Program-made: the position numbers and the translations under genes
DNA from: Hydractinia symbiolongicarpus
Taxonomy: Eukaryota > Cnidaria > Hydrozoa > Anthoathecata > Hydractiniidae
Reading direction: 5' to 3'
DNA length: 64,000 bases
Assembly: GCF_029227915.1 (NCBI RefSeq)
Contig: NC_079887.1
Location: forward strand, 17,917,650 to 17,981,649
In this document: positions 25,716 through 37,897 of the stretch, in pieces
How the letters are laid out: each line of letters begins with the position of its first letter
Position numbering within the stretch: position 1 is the stretch's first letter
The notes under the pieces: model-generated
Database searches by the model: none
The model's input: the letters and a program-made list of their open reading frames with translations, nothing else
Told to the model about the DNA's origin: nothing

Positions 25716-25896
25716 AGACCAATGGTAACATGCGTAGGCACGTGAAACCACGTGATTTACGTGTAAGGCTTTTATTAAGTGTCAAAAGGCATATTACGGC
25801 CTTCAGAGGCCTGTAAGAGTAGTTGACGGTGTTATTAAGGCTAGGCGCAATGGAAAACGACTTGGTAAGTCGTGGTCTATTGATGGTGGAAGGATT
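25716..25896 (+). repeat. Satellite monomer, variant D (exemplar)
   Basis: This 181-bp unit accounts for the pentamer being 909 rather than 910 bp. Diagnostic features are GGTAACATGCG, GGCTTTTATTAAGTGTC, GGCATATTACGGCCTTCAGAG, TGTAAGAGTAGTTGACGG, TTATTAAGGCTAGGCGC and TTGATGGTGG. This copy also has GGTAAGTCGTGG where most D units have GGTACGTCGTAG. The same change appears at the equivalent place 13,455 bp downstream. Confidence 0.9.
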
Positions 25897-26078
25897 AGAC
25901 CAATGGTAACCAGCGCAAGCACGTGGAACCACGTGATTTAAGTGAAAGGCTCTTACTAGCTGTCAAAAGGCCATTTTACGGTCTTTAGAGGTCTGTAAGA
26001 GTAGTTGACGGTGTTATAACGCCATGGCGCAATGGAAAACGACTTGGGAAGTCTTAGTCCATTGAGAGTGGAAGGATT
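25897..26078 (+). repeat. Satellite monomer, variant E (exemplar)
   Basis: This 182-bp unit is recognised by GGTAACCAGCGCAAGCACG, GATTTAAGTGAAAGGCTC, TTACTAGCTGTCAAAAGG, GGTGTTATAACGCCATGG and GACTTGGGAAGTCTTAGTCC. The last contains a short perfect hairpin (GACTT, GGG, AAGTC) at 26041-26053. Confidence 0.9.
26041..26053. other. Short hairpin GACTT-GGG-AAGTC, representative copy
   Basis: This is a perfect 5-bp stem with a GGG loop, found in E- and H-type monomers. In A, F and G types the same position reads TTGGGACGTCG, so the hairpin is replaced by the 6-bp GACGTC palindrome. Whether this swap matters is unknown. Confidence 0.6.
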
Positions 26079-26260
26079 AGACCATTGTTAAACAGCGCAG
26101 GCATGTGGAACCACGTGCTTTACGTGTAAGGCCTTTATTAGACATCAAAAGGCCATTTTACGGTCTTTAGAGGTCTGTAAGAGTAGTTGACTGTGTTTTA
26201 AAGACATGACGCAGTGGAAAACAACTTGGGACGTCGTAGTCCATTGACAGTGAAAGGATT
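26079..26260 (+). repeat. Satellite monomer, variant B (exemplar)
   Basis: This 182-bp unit closes the pentamer. Diagnostic features are AGACCATTGTTAAACAGCG (CCATTG instead of CCAATGG, so the CCAAT pentanucleotide is lost), GCATGTGGAACCACGTGCTT, GACGCAGTGGAAAACAACTT and CCATTGACAGTGAAAGG. A B-prime form elsewhere has GTGCTTCACGTGTAAGTCC and GACGTTGTAGTCC and commonly precedes a new pentamer. Confidence 0.9.
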
Positions 26261-26442
26261 AGACCAATGGTAACCTGCGAAGGCACGTGGAACCACGTGA
26301 TTTACGTACAAGGCTTTTATTAAGCATCAAAAGGCCATATTACAGTCTTTACAGGCCTGTGCGCGTGGTTGACTGTGTTTTAAAGACTTGGCGCAATGGA
26401 AAAAGACTTGGGACGTCGTAGTCTAATGAGAGTTGAAGGACT
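26261..26442 (+). repeat. Satellite monomer, variant F (exemplar)
   Basis: This 182-bp unit is recognised by GGTAACCTGCGAAGGCACG, TTTACGTACAAGGC (TACGTA palindrome), TTATTAAGCATC, CAGTCTTTACAGGCC, GACTTGGCGCAATGG and TCTAATGAGAGTTGAAGGAC. It holds the longest form of the E-box dyad, CACGTGGAACCACGTG, at 26284-26299. Confidence 0.88.
26284..26299. other. Double CACGTG dyad (E-box/G-box pair), representative copy
   Basis: CACGTGGAACCACGTG is an inverted repeat with 7-base arms (CACGTGG / CCACGTG) and a two-base centre. In the GAAACC variants the arms are 6 bases and the spacer is AAAC. The dyad lies about 20 bases into most monomers, often followed by a third ACGTG (ATTTACGTG). On the minus strand the right half reads ATCACGTG, which fits the RTCACRTG consensus of the budding-yeast centromere element CDEI bound by Cbf1. 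CACGTG is also the general target of bHLH proteins. Binding is not shown. Confidence 0.75.
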
Positions 26443-26624
26443 AGATCAATGGTAACCTGCGCAGGCACGTGGAACTACGTGATTTATGTGTAAAGCCTTT
26501 ATTAGGCAGCAAAAGGCCATATTACAGCGTTTAGAGACCTGTAAGCGTAGTTGACTGTGTTTTAAAGACATGACGCAATGGAAAACAACTTGGGACGTCG
26601 TAGTCTATAGAGAGTGGAAAGATT
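26443..26624 (+). repeat. Satellite monomer, variant G (exemplar)
   Basis: This 182-bp unit is recognised by AGATCAATGG, GGAACTACGTGATTTATG, GTAAAGCC, TTATTAGGCAGCAAAAGG, CAGCGTTTAGAGACC and GAGAGTGGAAAGATT. The second CACGTG is degraded to TACGTG, so only one intact E-box remains. Confidence 0.88.
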
Positions 26625-26806
26625 AGACCAATGGTAACCTGCGCAGGCACGTGAAACCATGTGATTTACGTGTAAGGCTCTTTTTAGGCATCAAAATGCC
26701 ATTTTACGGTCTTTAGAGGTCTGTAAGCGTAGTTGACGGTGTTATAAAGCCATGGCGCAATGGAAAACGACTTGGGAAGTCTTAGTCTATTGAGAGTGGA
26801 AGGATT
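26625..26806 (+). repeat. Satellite monomer, variant H (exemplar)
   Basis: This 182-bp unit shares an A-like first half (GGCTCTTTTTAGGCATC) with an E-like second half (CCATTTTACGGTCTTTAGAG, GTTATAAAGCCATGG, GGGAAGTCTTAGTCTATTG). It may therefore be an A/E recombinant. This copy has ACCATGTGA in place of ACCACGTGA, which breaks the second E-box. Confidence 0.85.
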
Positions 26807-27716
26807 AGACCATTGTTAAACAGCGCAGGCATGTGGAACCACGTGCTTTACGTGTAAGACCTTTATTAGGCATCAAAAGGCCATATTACAGTGTTTAGAG
26901 GCCTGTAAGCGTAGTTGACTGTGTTTTAAAGACATGACGCAGTGGAAAACAACTTGGGACGTCGTAGTCCATTGACAGTGAAAGGATTAGACCAATGGTA
27001 ACCTGCGCAGGCACGTGAAACCACGTGATTTACGTGTAAGGCTCTTTTTAGGCATCAAAATGCCATATTACGGCGTTTAGACGCCTGTGCGCGTAGTTCA
27101 TTGCGTTTTAAAGACATGTCGCAATGGATAACGATTTGGGACGTCGTAGTCTATAGAGAGTGGCAAGGTTAAACCAATGGTAACCTGCGCAGGCACGTGA
27201 AACCACGTAATTTATGTGTAAGGCCTTTATTAGGCAGCAAAAGGCCATATTACAGCGTTTAGAGGCCTGTAAGCGTAGTTGACTGTGTTTTAAAGACATG
27301 ACGCAATGGAAAACGATTTGGGACGTCGTAGTCTATAGAGAGTGGAAAGATTAGATCAATGGAAACCTGCGCAGTTACGTGAAACCACGTGATTTACGTG
27401 TAAGGCTCTTTTTAGGCATCAAAATGCCATTTTACGGTCTTTAGAGGTCTGTAAGCGTAGTTGACGGTGTTATAAAGCCATGGCGCAATGGAAAACGACT
27501 TGGGAAGTCTTAGTCTATTGAGAGTGGAAGGATTAGACCATTGTTAAACAGCGCAGGCATGTGGAACCACGTGCTTCACGTGTAAGTCCTTTATTAGGCA
27601 TCAAAAGGCCATATTACAGTGTTTAGAGGCCTGTAAGCGTAGTTGACTGTGTTTTAAAGACATGACGCTGTGGAAAACAACTTGGGACGTTGTATTCCAT
27701 TGACAGTGAAAGGATT

Positions 27717-28625
27717 AGACCAATGGTAACCTGCGCAGGCACGTGAAACCACGTGATTTACGTGTAAGGCTCTTTTTAGGCATCAAAATGCCATATTACG
27801 GCGTTTAGAGGCCTTTGCGCGTAGTTCAATGCGTTTTAAAGACATAGCGCAATGGATAACGATTTGGGACGTCGTAGTCTATAGAGAGTGGCAAGGTTAG
27901 ACCAATGGTAACCTGCGCAGGCACGTGAAACCACGTGATTAACGTGTAAGGCCTTTATTAGGTGCCAAAAGGCCATATTACAGTGTTTAGAGGCCTGTGC
28001 GCGTAGTTGACTGTGTTTTAAAGACATGACGCAGTGGAAAACGATTTGGGACTTCGTAGTGCGTTGAGAGTGTAAGGATTAGACCAATGGTAACATGCGC
28101 AGGCACGTGAAACCACGTGATTTACGTGTAAGGCTTTTATTAAGTGTCAAAAGGCATATTACGGCCTTCAGAGGCCTGTAAGAGTAGTTGACGGTGTTAT
28201 TAAGGCTAGGCGCAATGGAAAACGACTTGGTACGTCGTAGTCTATTGATGGTGGAAGGATTAGACCAATGGTAACCAGCGCAAGCACGTGGAACCACGTG
28301 ATTTAACTGAAAGGCCCTTACTAGCTGTCAAAAGGCCATTTTACGGTCTTTAGAGGTCTGTAAGAGTAGTTGACGGTGTTATAACGCCATGGCGCAATGG
28401 AAAACGACTTGGGAAGTCTTAGTCCATTGAGAGTGGAAGGATTAGACCATTGTTAAACAGCGCAGGCATGTGGAACCACGTGCTTTACGTGTAAGGCCTT
28501 TATTAGACATCAAAAGGCCATTTTACGGTCTTTAGAGGTCTGTAAGAGAAGTTGACTGTGTTTTAAAGACATGACGCAGTGGAAAACAACTTGGGACGTC
28601 GTAGTCCATTGACAGTGAAAGGATT
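27717..28625 (+). repeat. A-C-D-E-B pentamer (909 bp)
   Basis: Single pentamer. E has TTTAACTGAAAGGCCC and B has AAGAGAAGTTGAC as private changes, both repeated in the copy at 41172. Confidence 0.93.
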
Positions 28626-31600
28626 AGACCAATGGTAACCTGCGAAGGCACGTGGAACCACGTGATTTACGTACAAGGCTTTTATTAAGCATCAAAAGGC
28701 CATATTACAGTCTTTACAGGCCTGTGCGCGTGGTTGACTGTGTTTTAAAGACTTGGCGCAATGGAAAAAGACTTGGGACGTCGTAGTCTAATGAGAGTTG
28801 AAGGACTAGATCAATGGTAACCTGCACAGGCACGTGGAACTACGTGATTTATGTGTAAAGCCTTTATTAGGCAGCAAAAGGCCATATTACAGCGTTTAGA
28901 GACCTGTAAGCGTAGTTGACTGTGTTTTAAAGACATGACGCAATGGAAAACAACTTGGGACGTCGTAGTCTATAGAGAGTGGAAAGATTAGACCAATGGT
29001 AACCTGCGCAGGCACGTGAAACCATGTGATTTACGTGTAAGGCTCTTTTTAGGCATCAAAATGCCATTTTACAGTCTTTAGAGGTCTGTAAGCGTAGTTG
29101 ACGGTGTTATAAAGCCATGGCGCAATGGAAAACGACTTGGGAAGTCTTAGTCTATTGAGAGTGGAAGGATTAGACCATTGTTAAACAGCGCAGGCATGTG
29201 GAACCACGTGCTTTACGTGTAAGACCTTTATTAGGCATCAAAAGGCCATATTACAGTGTTTAGAGGCCTGTAAGCGTAGTTGACTGTGTTTTAAAGACAT
29301 GACGCAGTGGAAAACAACTTGGGACGTCGTAGTCCATTGACAGTGAAAGGATTAGACCAATGGTAACCTGCGCAGGCACGTGAAACCACGTGATTTACGT
29401 GTAAGGCTCTTTTTAGGCATCAAAATGCCATATTACGGCGTTTAGACGCCTGTGCGCGTAGTTCATTGCGTTTTAAAGACATGGCGCAATGGATAACGAC
29501 TTGGGAAGTCTTAGTCCATTGAGAGTGGAAGGATTAAACCATTGTTAAACAGCGCAGGCATGTGGAACCACGTGCTTTACGTGTAAGGCCTTTATTAGGC
29601 ATCAAAAGGCCATATTACAGTGCTTTGATGCCTGTAAGCGTAGTTGACTGTGTTTTAAAGACATGACGCAGTGGAAAACAACTTGGGTCGTCGTAGGCCA
29701 TTGACAGTGAAAGGATTAGACCAATGGTAACCTGCAAAGGCACGTGGAATTACGTGATTTATGTGTAAGGCCTTTATTAGGCAGCAAAAGGCCATATTAC
29801 AGCGTTTAGAGGCCTGTAAGCGTAGTTGACTGTGTTTTAAAGACATGACGCAATGGAAAACAATTTGGGACGTCGTAGTCTATAGAGAGTGGAAAGATTA
29901 GACCAATGGTAACCTGCGCAGGCACGTGAAACCACGTGATTTACGTGTAAGGCTCTTTTTAGGCATCAAAATGCCATTTTACGGTCTTTAGAGGTCTGTA
30001 AGCGTAGTTGACGGTGTTATAAAGCCATGGCGCAATGGAAAACGACTTGGGAAGTCTTAGTCTATTGAGAGTGGAAGGATTAGACCATTGTTAAACAGCG
30101 CAGGCATGTGGAACCACGTGCTTTACGTGTAAGGCCTTTATTAGGCATCAAAAGGCCATATTACAGTGCTTTGATGCCTGTAAGCGTAGTTGACTGTGTT
30201 TTAAAGACATGACGCAGTGGAAAACAACTTGGGACGTCGTAGTCCATTGACAGTGAAAGGATTAGACCAATGGTAACCTGCGAAGGCACGTGGAATTACG
30301 TGATTTATGTGTAAGGCCTTTATTAGGCAGCAAAAGGCCATATTACAGCGTTTAGAGGCCTGTAAGCGTAGTTGACTGTGTTTTAAAGACATGACGCAAT
30401 GGAAAACAATTTGGGACGTCGTAGTCTATAGAGAGTGGAAAGATTAGACCAATGGTAACCTGCGCAGGCACGTGAAACCACGTGATTTACGTGTAAGGCT
30501 CTTTTTAGGCATCAAAATGCCATTTTACGGTCTTTAGAGGTCTGTAAGCGTAGTTGACGGTGTTATAAAGCCATGGCGCAATGGAAAACCACTTGGGAAG
30601 TCTTAGTCTATTGAGAGTGGAAGGATTAGACCATTGTTAAACAGCGCAGGCATGTGGAACCACGTGCTTTACGTGTAAGGCCTTTATTTGGTGTCAAAAG
30701 GCCATATTACAGTCTTTAGAGGCCTGTGCGCGTAGTTCACTGTGTTTTATAGACATGGCGCAATGGAAAACGACTTGGGAAGTCTTAGTCCATTGAGAGT
30801 GGAAAGATTAGACCAATGGTAACCTGCGCAGGCACGTGAAACCACGTGATTTACGTGTAAGGCTCTTTTTAGTCATCAAAATGCCATATTACGGCGTTTA
30901 GAGGCCTGTGCGCGTAGTTCACTGTGTTTTAAAGACATGGCGCAATGGAAAACGATTTGGGACGTCGTAGTCTATAGAGAGTGGCAAGGTTAGACCAATG
31001 GTAACCTGCGCAGGCACGTGAAACCACGTGATTTACGTGTAAGGCCTTTATTAGGTGTCAAAAGGCCATATTACAGTCTTTACAGGCCTGTGCGGGTAGT
31101 TGACTGTGTTTTAAAGACTTGGCGCAATGAAAAAAGACTTGGGACGTCGTAGTCTAATGAGAGTTGAAGGACTAGACCAATGGTAACCTACGCAGGCACG
31201 TGGAATTACGTGATTCATGTGTAAGGCCTTTATTAGGCAGCAAAAGGCCATATTACAGCGTTTAGAGGCCTGTAAGCGTAGTTGACTGTGTTTTAAAGAC
31301 ATGACGCAATGGAAAACAATTTGGGACGTCGTAGTCTATAGAGAGTGGAAAGATTAGACCAATGGTAACCTGCGCAGGCACGTGAAACCACGTGATTTAC
31401 GTGTAAGGCTCTTTTTAGGCATCAAAATGCTATTTTACGGTCTTTAGAGGTCTGTAAGCGTAGTTGACGGTGTTATAAAGCCATGGCGCAATGGAAAACG
31501 TCTTAGGAAGTCTTAGTCCATTGAGAGTGGAGGGATTAGACGAATGGTAACCAGCGCAAGCACGTGGAACCACGTGATTTAAGTGAGGGCCCTTACTAGC

Positions 31601-34600
31601 TGTCAAAAGGCCATTTTACGGTCTTTAGAGGTCTGTAAGCGTAGTTGACGGTGTTATTAAGCCTAGGCGCAATGGAAAACGACTTGGGAAGTCGTAGTCC
31701 ATTGAGAGTGGAGAGATTAGACCAATGATAAACAGCGCAGGCACGTGGAACCACGTGCTTTACGTGTAAGGCCTTTATTAGGCATCAAAAAGCCATATTA
31801 CAGTGTTTAGAGGCCTGTGCGCGTAGTTGACTGTGTTTTAAAGACATGACGCAGTGGAAAACGATTTGGGACTTCGTAGTACATTGAGAGTGTAAGGATT
31901 AGACCAATGGTAACCTGCGCAGGCACGTGAAACCACGTGATTTACGTGTAAGGCTCTTTTTAGGCATCAAAATGCCATTTTACGGTCTTTAGAGGTCTGT
32001 AAGCGTAGTTGACGGTGTTATAAAGCCATGGCGCAATGGAAAACGACTTGGGAAGTCTTAGTCTATTGAGAGTTGAAGGATTAGACCATTGTTAAACAGC
32101 GCAGGCATGTGGAACCACGTGCTTTACGTGTAAGACCTTTATTAGGCATCAAAAGGCCATATTACAGTGTTTAGAGGCCTGTAAGCGTAGTTGACTGTGT
32201 TTTAAAGACATGACGCAGTGGAAAACAACTTGGGACGTCGTAGTCCATTGACAGTGAAAGGATTAGAGGAATGGTAAACAGCGCAGGCACGTGGAACCAC
32301 GTGCTTTACGTGTAAGGCCTTTATTAGACATCAAAAAGCCATATTACAGTGTTTAGAGGCCTGTGCGCGTATTGACTGTGTTTTAAAGACATGACGCAGT
32401 GGAAAACGATTTGGGACTTCGTAGTGCGTTGAGAGTGTAAGGATTAGACCAATGGTAACATGCGCAGGCACGTGAAACCACGTGATTTACGTGTAAGGCT
32501 TTTATTAAGTGTCAAAAGGCATATTACGGCCTTCAGAGGCCTGTAAGAGTAGTTGACGGTGTTATTAAGGCTAGGCGCAATAGAAAACGATTTGGTACGT
32601 CGTAGTCTATTGATGGTGGAAAGATTAGACCAATGGTAACCAGCGCAAGCACGTGGAACCACGTGATTTAAGTGAAAGGCCCTTACTAGCTGTCAAAAGG
32701 CCATTTTACGGTCTTTAGAGGTCTGTAAGAGTAGTTGACGGTGTTATACGCCATGGCGCAATGGAAAACGACTTGGGAAGTCTTAGTCCATTGAGAGTGG
32801 AAGGATTAGACCATTGTTAAACAGCGCAGGCATGTGGAACCACGTGCTTTACGTGTAAGGCCTTTATTAGACATCAAAAGGCCATATTACAGTGTTTAGA
32901 GGCCTGTAAGCGTAGTTGACTGTGTTTTAAAGACATGACGCAGTGGAAAACAACTTGGGACGTCGTAGTCCATTGACAGTGAAAGGATTAGACCAATGGT
33001 AACCTGCGCAGGCACGTGAAACCACGTGATTTACGTGTAAGGCTTTTATTAGGTGTCAAAATGCATATTACGTCCTTCAGAGGTCTGTAAGAGTAGTTGA
33101 CTGTGTTATTAAGCCTAGGCGCAATGGAAAACGACTTGGGAAGTCGTAGTCCATTGAGAGTGGAGGGATTAGACGAATGGTAAACAGCGCAGGCACGTGG
33201 AACCACGTGCTTTACGTGTAAGGATTTTATTAGACATCGAAAAGCCATATTACAGTGTTTAGAGGCCTGTGCGCGTAGTTGACTGTTTTTTAAAGACATG
33301 ACGCAGTGGAAAACGATTTGGGACGTCGTAGTGCGTTGAGAGTGTAAGGATTAGACCAATGGTAACATGCGCAGGCACGTGAAACCACGTGATTTACGTG
33401 CAAGGCTTTTATTAAGTGTCAAAAGGCATATTACTGCCTTCAGAGGCCTGTAAGAGTAGTTGACTGTGTTTTAAAGACATGACGCAGTGGAAAACAATTT
33501 GGGACTTCGTAGTGCGTTCAGAGTGTAAGGATTAGACCAATGGTAACATGCGCAGGCACGTGAAACCACGTGATTTACGTGTAAGGCTTTTATTAAGTGT
33601 CAAAAGGCATATTACTGCCTTCAGAGGCCTGTAAGAGTAGTTGACGGTGTTATTAAGCCTAGGCGCAATGGAAAACGACTTGGGAAGTCGTAGTCCATTG
33701 AGAGTGGAGGGATTAGACGAATGGTAAACAGCGCAGGCACGTGGAACCACGTGCTTTACGTGTAAGGCCTTTATTAGGCATCAAAAAGCCATATTACAGT
33801 GTTTAGAGGCCTGTGCGCGTAGTTGACTGTGTTTTAAAGACATGACGCAGTGGAAAACGATTTGGGACTTCGTAGTACATTGAGAGTGTAAGGATTAGAC
33901 CAATGGTAACCTGCGCAGGCACGTGAAACCATGTGATTTACGTGTAGGGCTCTTTTTAGGCATCAAAATGCCATTTTACGGTCTTTAGAGGTCTGTAAGC
34001 GTAGTTGACGGTGTTATAAAGCCATGGCGCAATGGAAAACGACTTGGGAAGTCTTAGTCTATTGAGAGTTGAAGGATTAGACCATTGTTAAACAGCGCAG
34101 GAATGTGGAACCACGTGCTTTACGTGTAAGGCCTTTATTAGGCATCAAAAGGCCATATTACAGTGTTTAGAGGCCTGTAAGCGTAGTTGACTGTGTTTTA
34201 AAGACATGACGCAGTGGAAAACAACTTGGGACGTCGTAGTCCATTGACAGTGAAAGGATTAGAGGAATGGTAAACAGCGCAGGCACGTGGAACCACGTGC
34301 TTTACGTGTAAGGCCTTTATTAGACATCAAAAAGCCATATTACAGTGTTTAGAGGCCTGTGCGCGTAGTTGACTGTGTTTTAAAGACATGACGCAGTGGA
34401 AAACGATTTGGGACTTCGTAGTGCGTTGAGAGTGTAAGGATTAGACCAATGGTAACATGCGCAGGCACGTGAAACCACGTGATTTACGTGTAAGGCTTTT
34501 ATTAAGTGTCAAAAGGCATATTACGGCCTTCAGAGGCCTGTAAGAGTAGTTGACGGTGTTATTAAGGCTAGGCGCAATAGAAAACGACTTGGTACGTCGT

Positions 34601-35113
34601 AGTCTATTGATGGTGGAAGGATTAGACCAATGGTAACCAGCGCAAGCACGTGGAACCACGTGATTTAAGTGAAAGGCCCTTACTAGCTGTCAAAAGGCCA
34701 TTTTACGGTCTTTAGAGGTCTGTAAGAGTAGTTGACGGTGTTATACGCCATGGCGCAATGGAAAACGACTTGGGAAGTCTTAGTCCATTGAGAGTGGAAG
34801 GATTAGACCATTGTTAAACAGCGCAGGCATGTGGAACCACGTGCTTTACGTGTAAGGCCTTTATTAGACATCAAAAGGCCATATTACAGTGTTTAGAGGC
34901 CTGTAAGCGTAGTTGACTGTGTTTTAAAGACATGACGCAGTGGAAAACAACTTGGGAAGTCTTAGTCCATTGAGAGTGGAAAGATTAGACCAATGGTAAC
35001 CTGCGCAGGCACGTGAAACCACGTGATTTACGTGTAAGGCTCTTTTTAGTCATCAAAATGCCATATTACGGCGTTTAGAGGCCTGTGCGCGTAGTTCACT
35101 GTGTTTTAAAGAC
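28626..35113 (+). repeat. Mosaic monomers, part of 13.5-kb copy 1
   Basis: No pentamers. Two three-monomer groups about 29473-29890 and 30019-30436 repeat at a 546-bp offset (G-like units with GTGCTTTGATGCC upstream). Units at 33044-33299 and 33400-33750 carry AAGGATTTTATTAGAC and ATATTACTGCCTTC. The rest is B, C, D, E and H types in irregular order. Confidence 0.8.
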
Positions 35114-37114
35114 ATGGCGCAATCGAAAACGATTTGGGACGTCGTAGTCTATAGAGAGTGGCAAGGTTAGACCAATGGTAACCTGCGCAGGCACGTGAAA
35201 CCACGTGATTTACGTGTAAGGCCTTTATTAGGTGTCAAAAGGCCATATTACAGTCTTTACAGGCCTGTGCGGGTAGTTGACTGTGTTTTAAAGACTTGGC
35301 GCAATGGAAAAAGATTTGGGACGTCGTAGTCTAATGAGAGTTGAAGGACTAGACCAATGGTAACCTACGCAGGCACGTGGAATTACGTGATTTATGTGTA
35401 AGGCCTTTATTAGGCAGCAAAAGGCCATATTACAGCGTTTAGAGGCCTGTAAGCGTAGTTGACTGTGTTTTAAAGACATGACGCAATGGAAAACAATTTG
35501 GGACGTCGTAGTCTATAGAGAGTGGAAAGATTAGACCAATGGTAACCTGTGCAGGCACGTGAAACCACGTGATTTACGTGTAAGGCTCTTTTTAGGCATC
35601 AAAATGCCATTTTACGGTCTTTAGAGGTCTGTAAGCGTAGTTGACGGTGTTATAAAGCCATGGCGCAATGGAAAACGACTTAGGAAGTCTTAGTCCATTG
35701 AGAGTGGAAGGATTAGACCATTGTTAAACAGCGTAGGCATGTGGAACCACGTGCTTTACGTGTAAGGCCTTTATTAGGCATCAAAAGGCCACATTACAGT
35801 GTTTAGAGCCCTGTAAGCGTAGTTGACTGTGTTTTAAAGACATGACGCAGTGGAAAACAACTTGGGACGTCGTAGTCCATTGACAGTGAAAGGATTAGAC
35901 CAATGGTAACCTGCGCAGGCACGTGAAACCACGTGATTTACGTGTAAGGCTCTTTTTAGGCATCAAAATGCCATATTACGGCATTTAGAGGCCTGTGCGC
36001 GTAGTTTATTGTGTTTTAAAGACATGGCGCATTGGATAACGATTTGGGACGTCGTAGTCCATAGAGAGTGGCAAGGTTAGACCAATGGTAACCTGCGCAG
36101 GCACGTGAAACCACGTGATTTACGTGTAAGGCCTTTTTTAGGTGTCAAAAGGCCATATTACAGTCTTTAGAGGCCTGTGCGCGTAGTTCACTGTGTTTTA
36201 AAGACATGGCGCAATGGAAAACGATTTGGGACGTCGTAGTCTATAGAGAGTGGCAAGGTTAGACCAATGGTAACCTGCGCAGGCACGTGAAACCATGTGA
36301 TTTACGTGTAGGGCTCTTTTTAGGCATCAAAATGCCATTTTACGGTCTTTAGAGGTCTGTAAGCGTAGTTGACGGTGTTATAAAGCCATGGCGCAATGGA
36401 AAACGACTTGGGAAGTCTTAGTCTATTGAGAGTTGAAGGATTAGACCATTGTTAAACAGCGCAGGAATGTGGAACCACGTGCTTTACGTGTAAGGCCTTT
36501 ATTAGGCATCAAAAGGCCATATTACAGTGTTTAGAGGCCTGTAAGCGTAGTTGACTGTGTTTTAAAGACATGACGCAGTGGAAAACAACTTGGGACGTCG
36601 TAGTCCATTGACAGTGAAAGGATTAGAGGAATGGTAAACAGCGCAGGCACGTGGAACCACGTGCTTTACGTGTAAGGCCTTTATTAGACATCAAAAAGCC
36701 ATATTACAGTGTTTAGAGGCCTGTGCGCGTAGTTGACTGTGTTTTAAAGACATGACGCAGTGGAAAACGATTTGGGACTTCGTAGTGCGTTGAGAGTGTA
36801 AGGATTAGACCAATGGTAACATGCGCAGGCACGTGAAACCACGTGATTTACGTGTAAGGCTTTTATTAAGTGTCAAAAGGCCATTTTACGGTCTTTAGAG
36901 GTCTGTAAGAGTAGTTGACGGTGTTATACGCCATGGCGCAATGGAAAACGACTTGGGAAGTCTTAGTCCATTGAGAGTGGAAGGATTAGACCATTGTTAA
37001 ACAGCGCAGGCATGTGGAACCACGTGCTTTACGTGTAAGGCCTTTATTAGACATCAAAAGGCCATATTACAGTCTTTACAGGCCTGTGCGGGTAGTTGAC
37101 TGTGTTTTAAAGAC
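35114..37114 (+). repeat. 2,001-bp repeat unit, copy 1 (11 monomers)
   Basis: The private marker CGCAATCGAAAACG at 35121 recurs exactly 2,001 bp later at 37122. The junction falls in ACTGTGTTTTAAAGAC (37099-37114), where the TAGTTGACTG context replaces TAGTTCACTG. The sequence after 37114 repeats the unit until the 13.5-kb junction. Confidence 0.88.
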
Positions 37115-37897
37115 ATGGCGCAATCGAAAACGATTTGGGACGTCGTAGTCTATAGAGAGTGGCAAGGTTAGACCAATGGTAACCTGCGCAGGCACGTGAA
37201 ACCACGTGATTTACGTGTAAGGCCTTTATTAGGTGTCAAAAGGCCATATTACAGTCTTTACAGGCCTGTGCGGGTAGTTGACTGTGTTTTAAAGACTTGG
37301 CGCAATGGAAAAAGATTTGGGACGTCGTAGTCTAATGAGAGTTGAAGGACTAGACCAATGGTAACCTACGCAGGCACGTGGAATTACGTGATTTATGTGT
37401 AAGGCCTTTATTAGGCAGCAAAAGGCCATATTACAGCGTTTAGAGGCCTGTAAGCGTAGTTGACTGTGTTTTAAAGACATGACGCAATGGAAAACAATTT
37501 GGGACGTCGTAGTCTATAGAGAGTGGAAAGATTAGACCAATGGTAACCTGTGCAGGCACGTGAAACCACGTGATTTACGTGTAAGGCTCTTTTTAGGCAT
37601 CAAAATGCCATTTTACGGTCTTTAGAGGTCTGTAAGCGTAGTTGACGGTGTTATAAAGCCATGGCGCAATGGAAAACGACTTGGGAAGTCTTAGTCTATT
37701 GAGAGTGGAAGGATTAGACCATTGTTAAACAGCGCAGGCATGTGGAACCACGTGCTTCACGTGTAAGTCCTTTATTAGGCATCAAAAGGCCATATTACAG
37801 TGTTTAGAGGCCTGTAAGCGTAGTTGACTGTGTTTTAAAGACATGACGCAGTGGAAAACAACTTGGGACGTTGTAGTCCATTGACAGTGAAAGGATT

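Larger units (their letters stand above)
24443..26260 (+). repeat. Two A-C-D-E-B pentamers (2 x 909 bp)
   Basis: Pentamers start at 24443 and 25352. The first E unit has GGTGTTTTAACGCC and GGGATGTCTTAG. The first B unit ends AAAGTATTAGACC instead of AAAGGATTAGACC. Confidence 0.93.
26261..27716 (+). repeat. Eight-monomer linker F-G-H-B-A-G'-H-B' (1,456 bp)
   Basis: All eight units are exactly 182 bp. Compared with 6452-7356 it has three extra units (H, B, A) between G and G-prime, and its F lacks the 5-bp deletion. Locally altered positions are GGTTAAACCAATGG at 27169 and GGAAACCTGCGCAGTTACG at 27361. Confidence 0.88.
24228..37682 (+). repeat. 13,455-bp tandem duplication, copy 1
   Basis: It is collinear with copy 2 at a constant 13,455-bp offset for at least 11.2 kb (up to 35463). 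Reading by eye I found only three differences: CATGTCGC against CATGGCGC near 27118/40573, TGTGGAACC against TGTGGCACC near 32113/45568, and TTAGACCAATGG against TTAGGCCAATGG near 34445/47900. The true crossover lies between 37551 and 37683, within 133 bp identical in both parents. Confidence 0.93.

Noticed and set aside
26261-26300. An ER-stress-type element (CCAAT-N9-CCACG) from the CCAAT and CCACG motifs
   Set aside because: The spacing between CCAAT and CCACG in the monomer is about 24 bases, not 9, so it does not fit the known element.
26261-26442. tRNA-derived or 5S-derived origin (RNA polymerase III A and B boxes)
   Set aside because: No GGTTCGANTCC-like B box or paired A box was found in the monomer types examined, and no terminator T-run follows in a consistent place.
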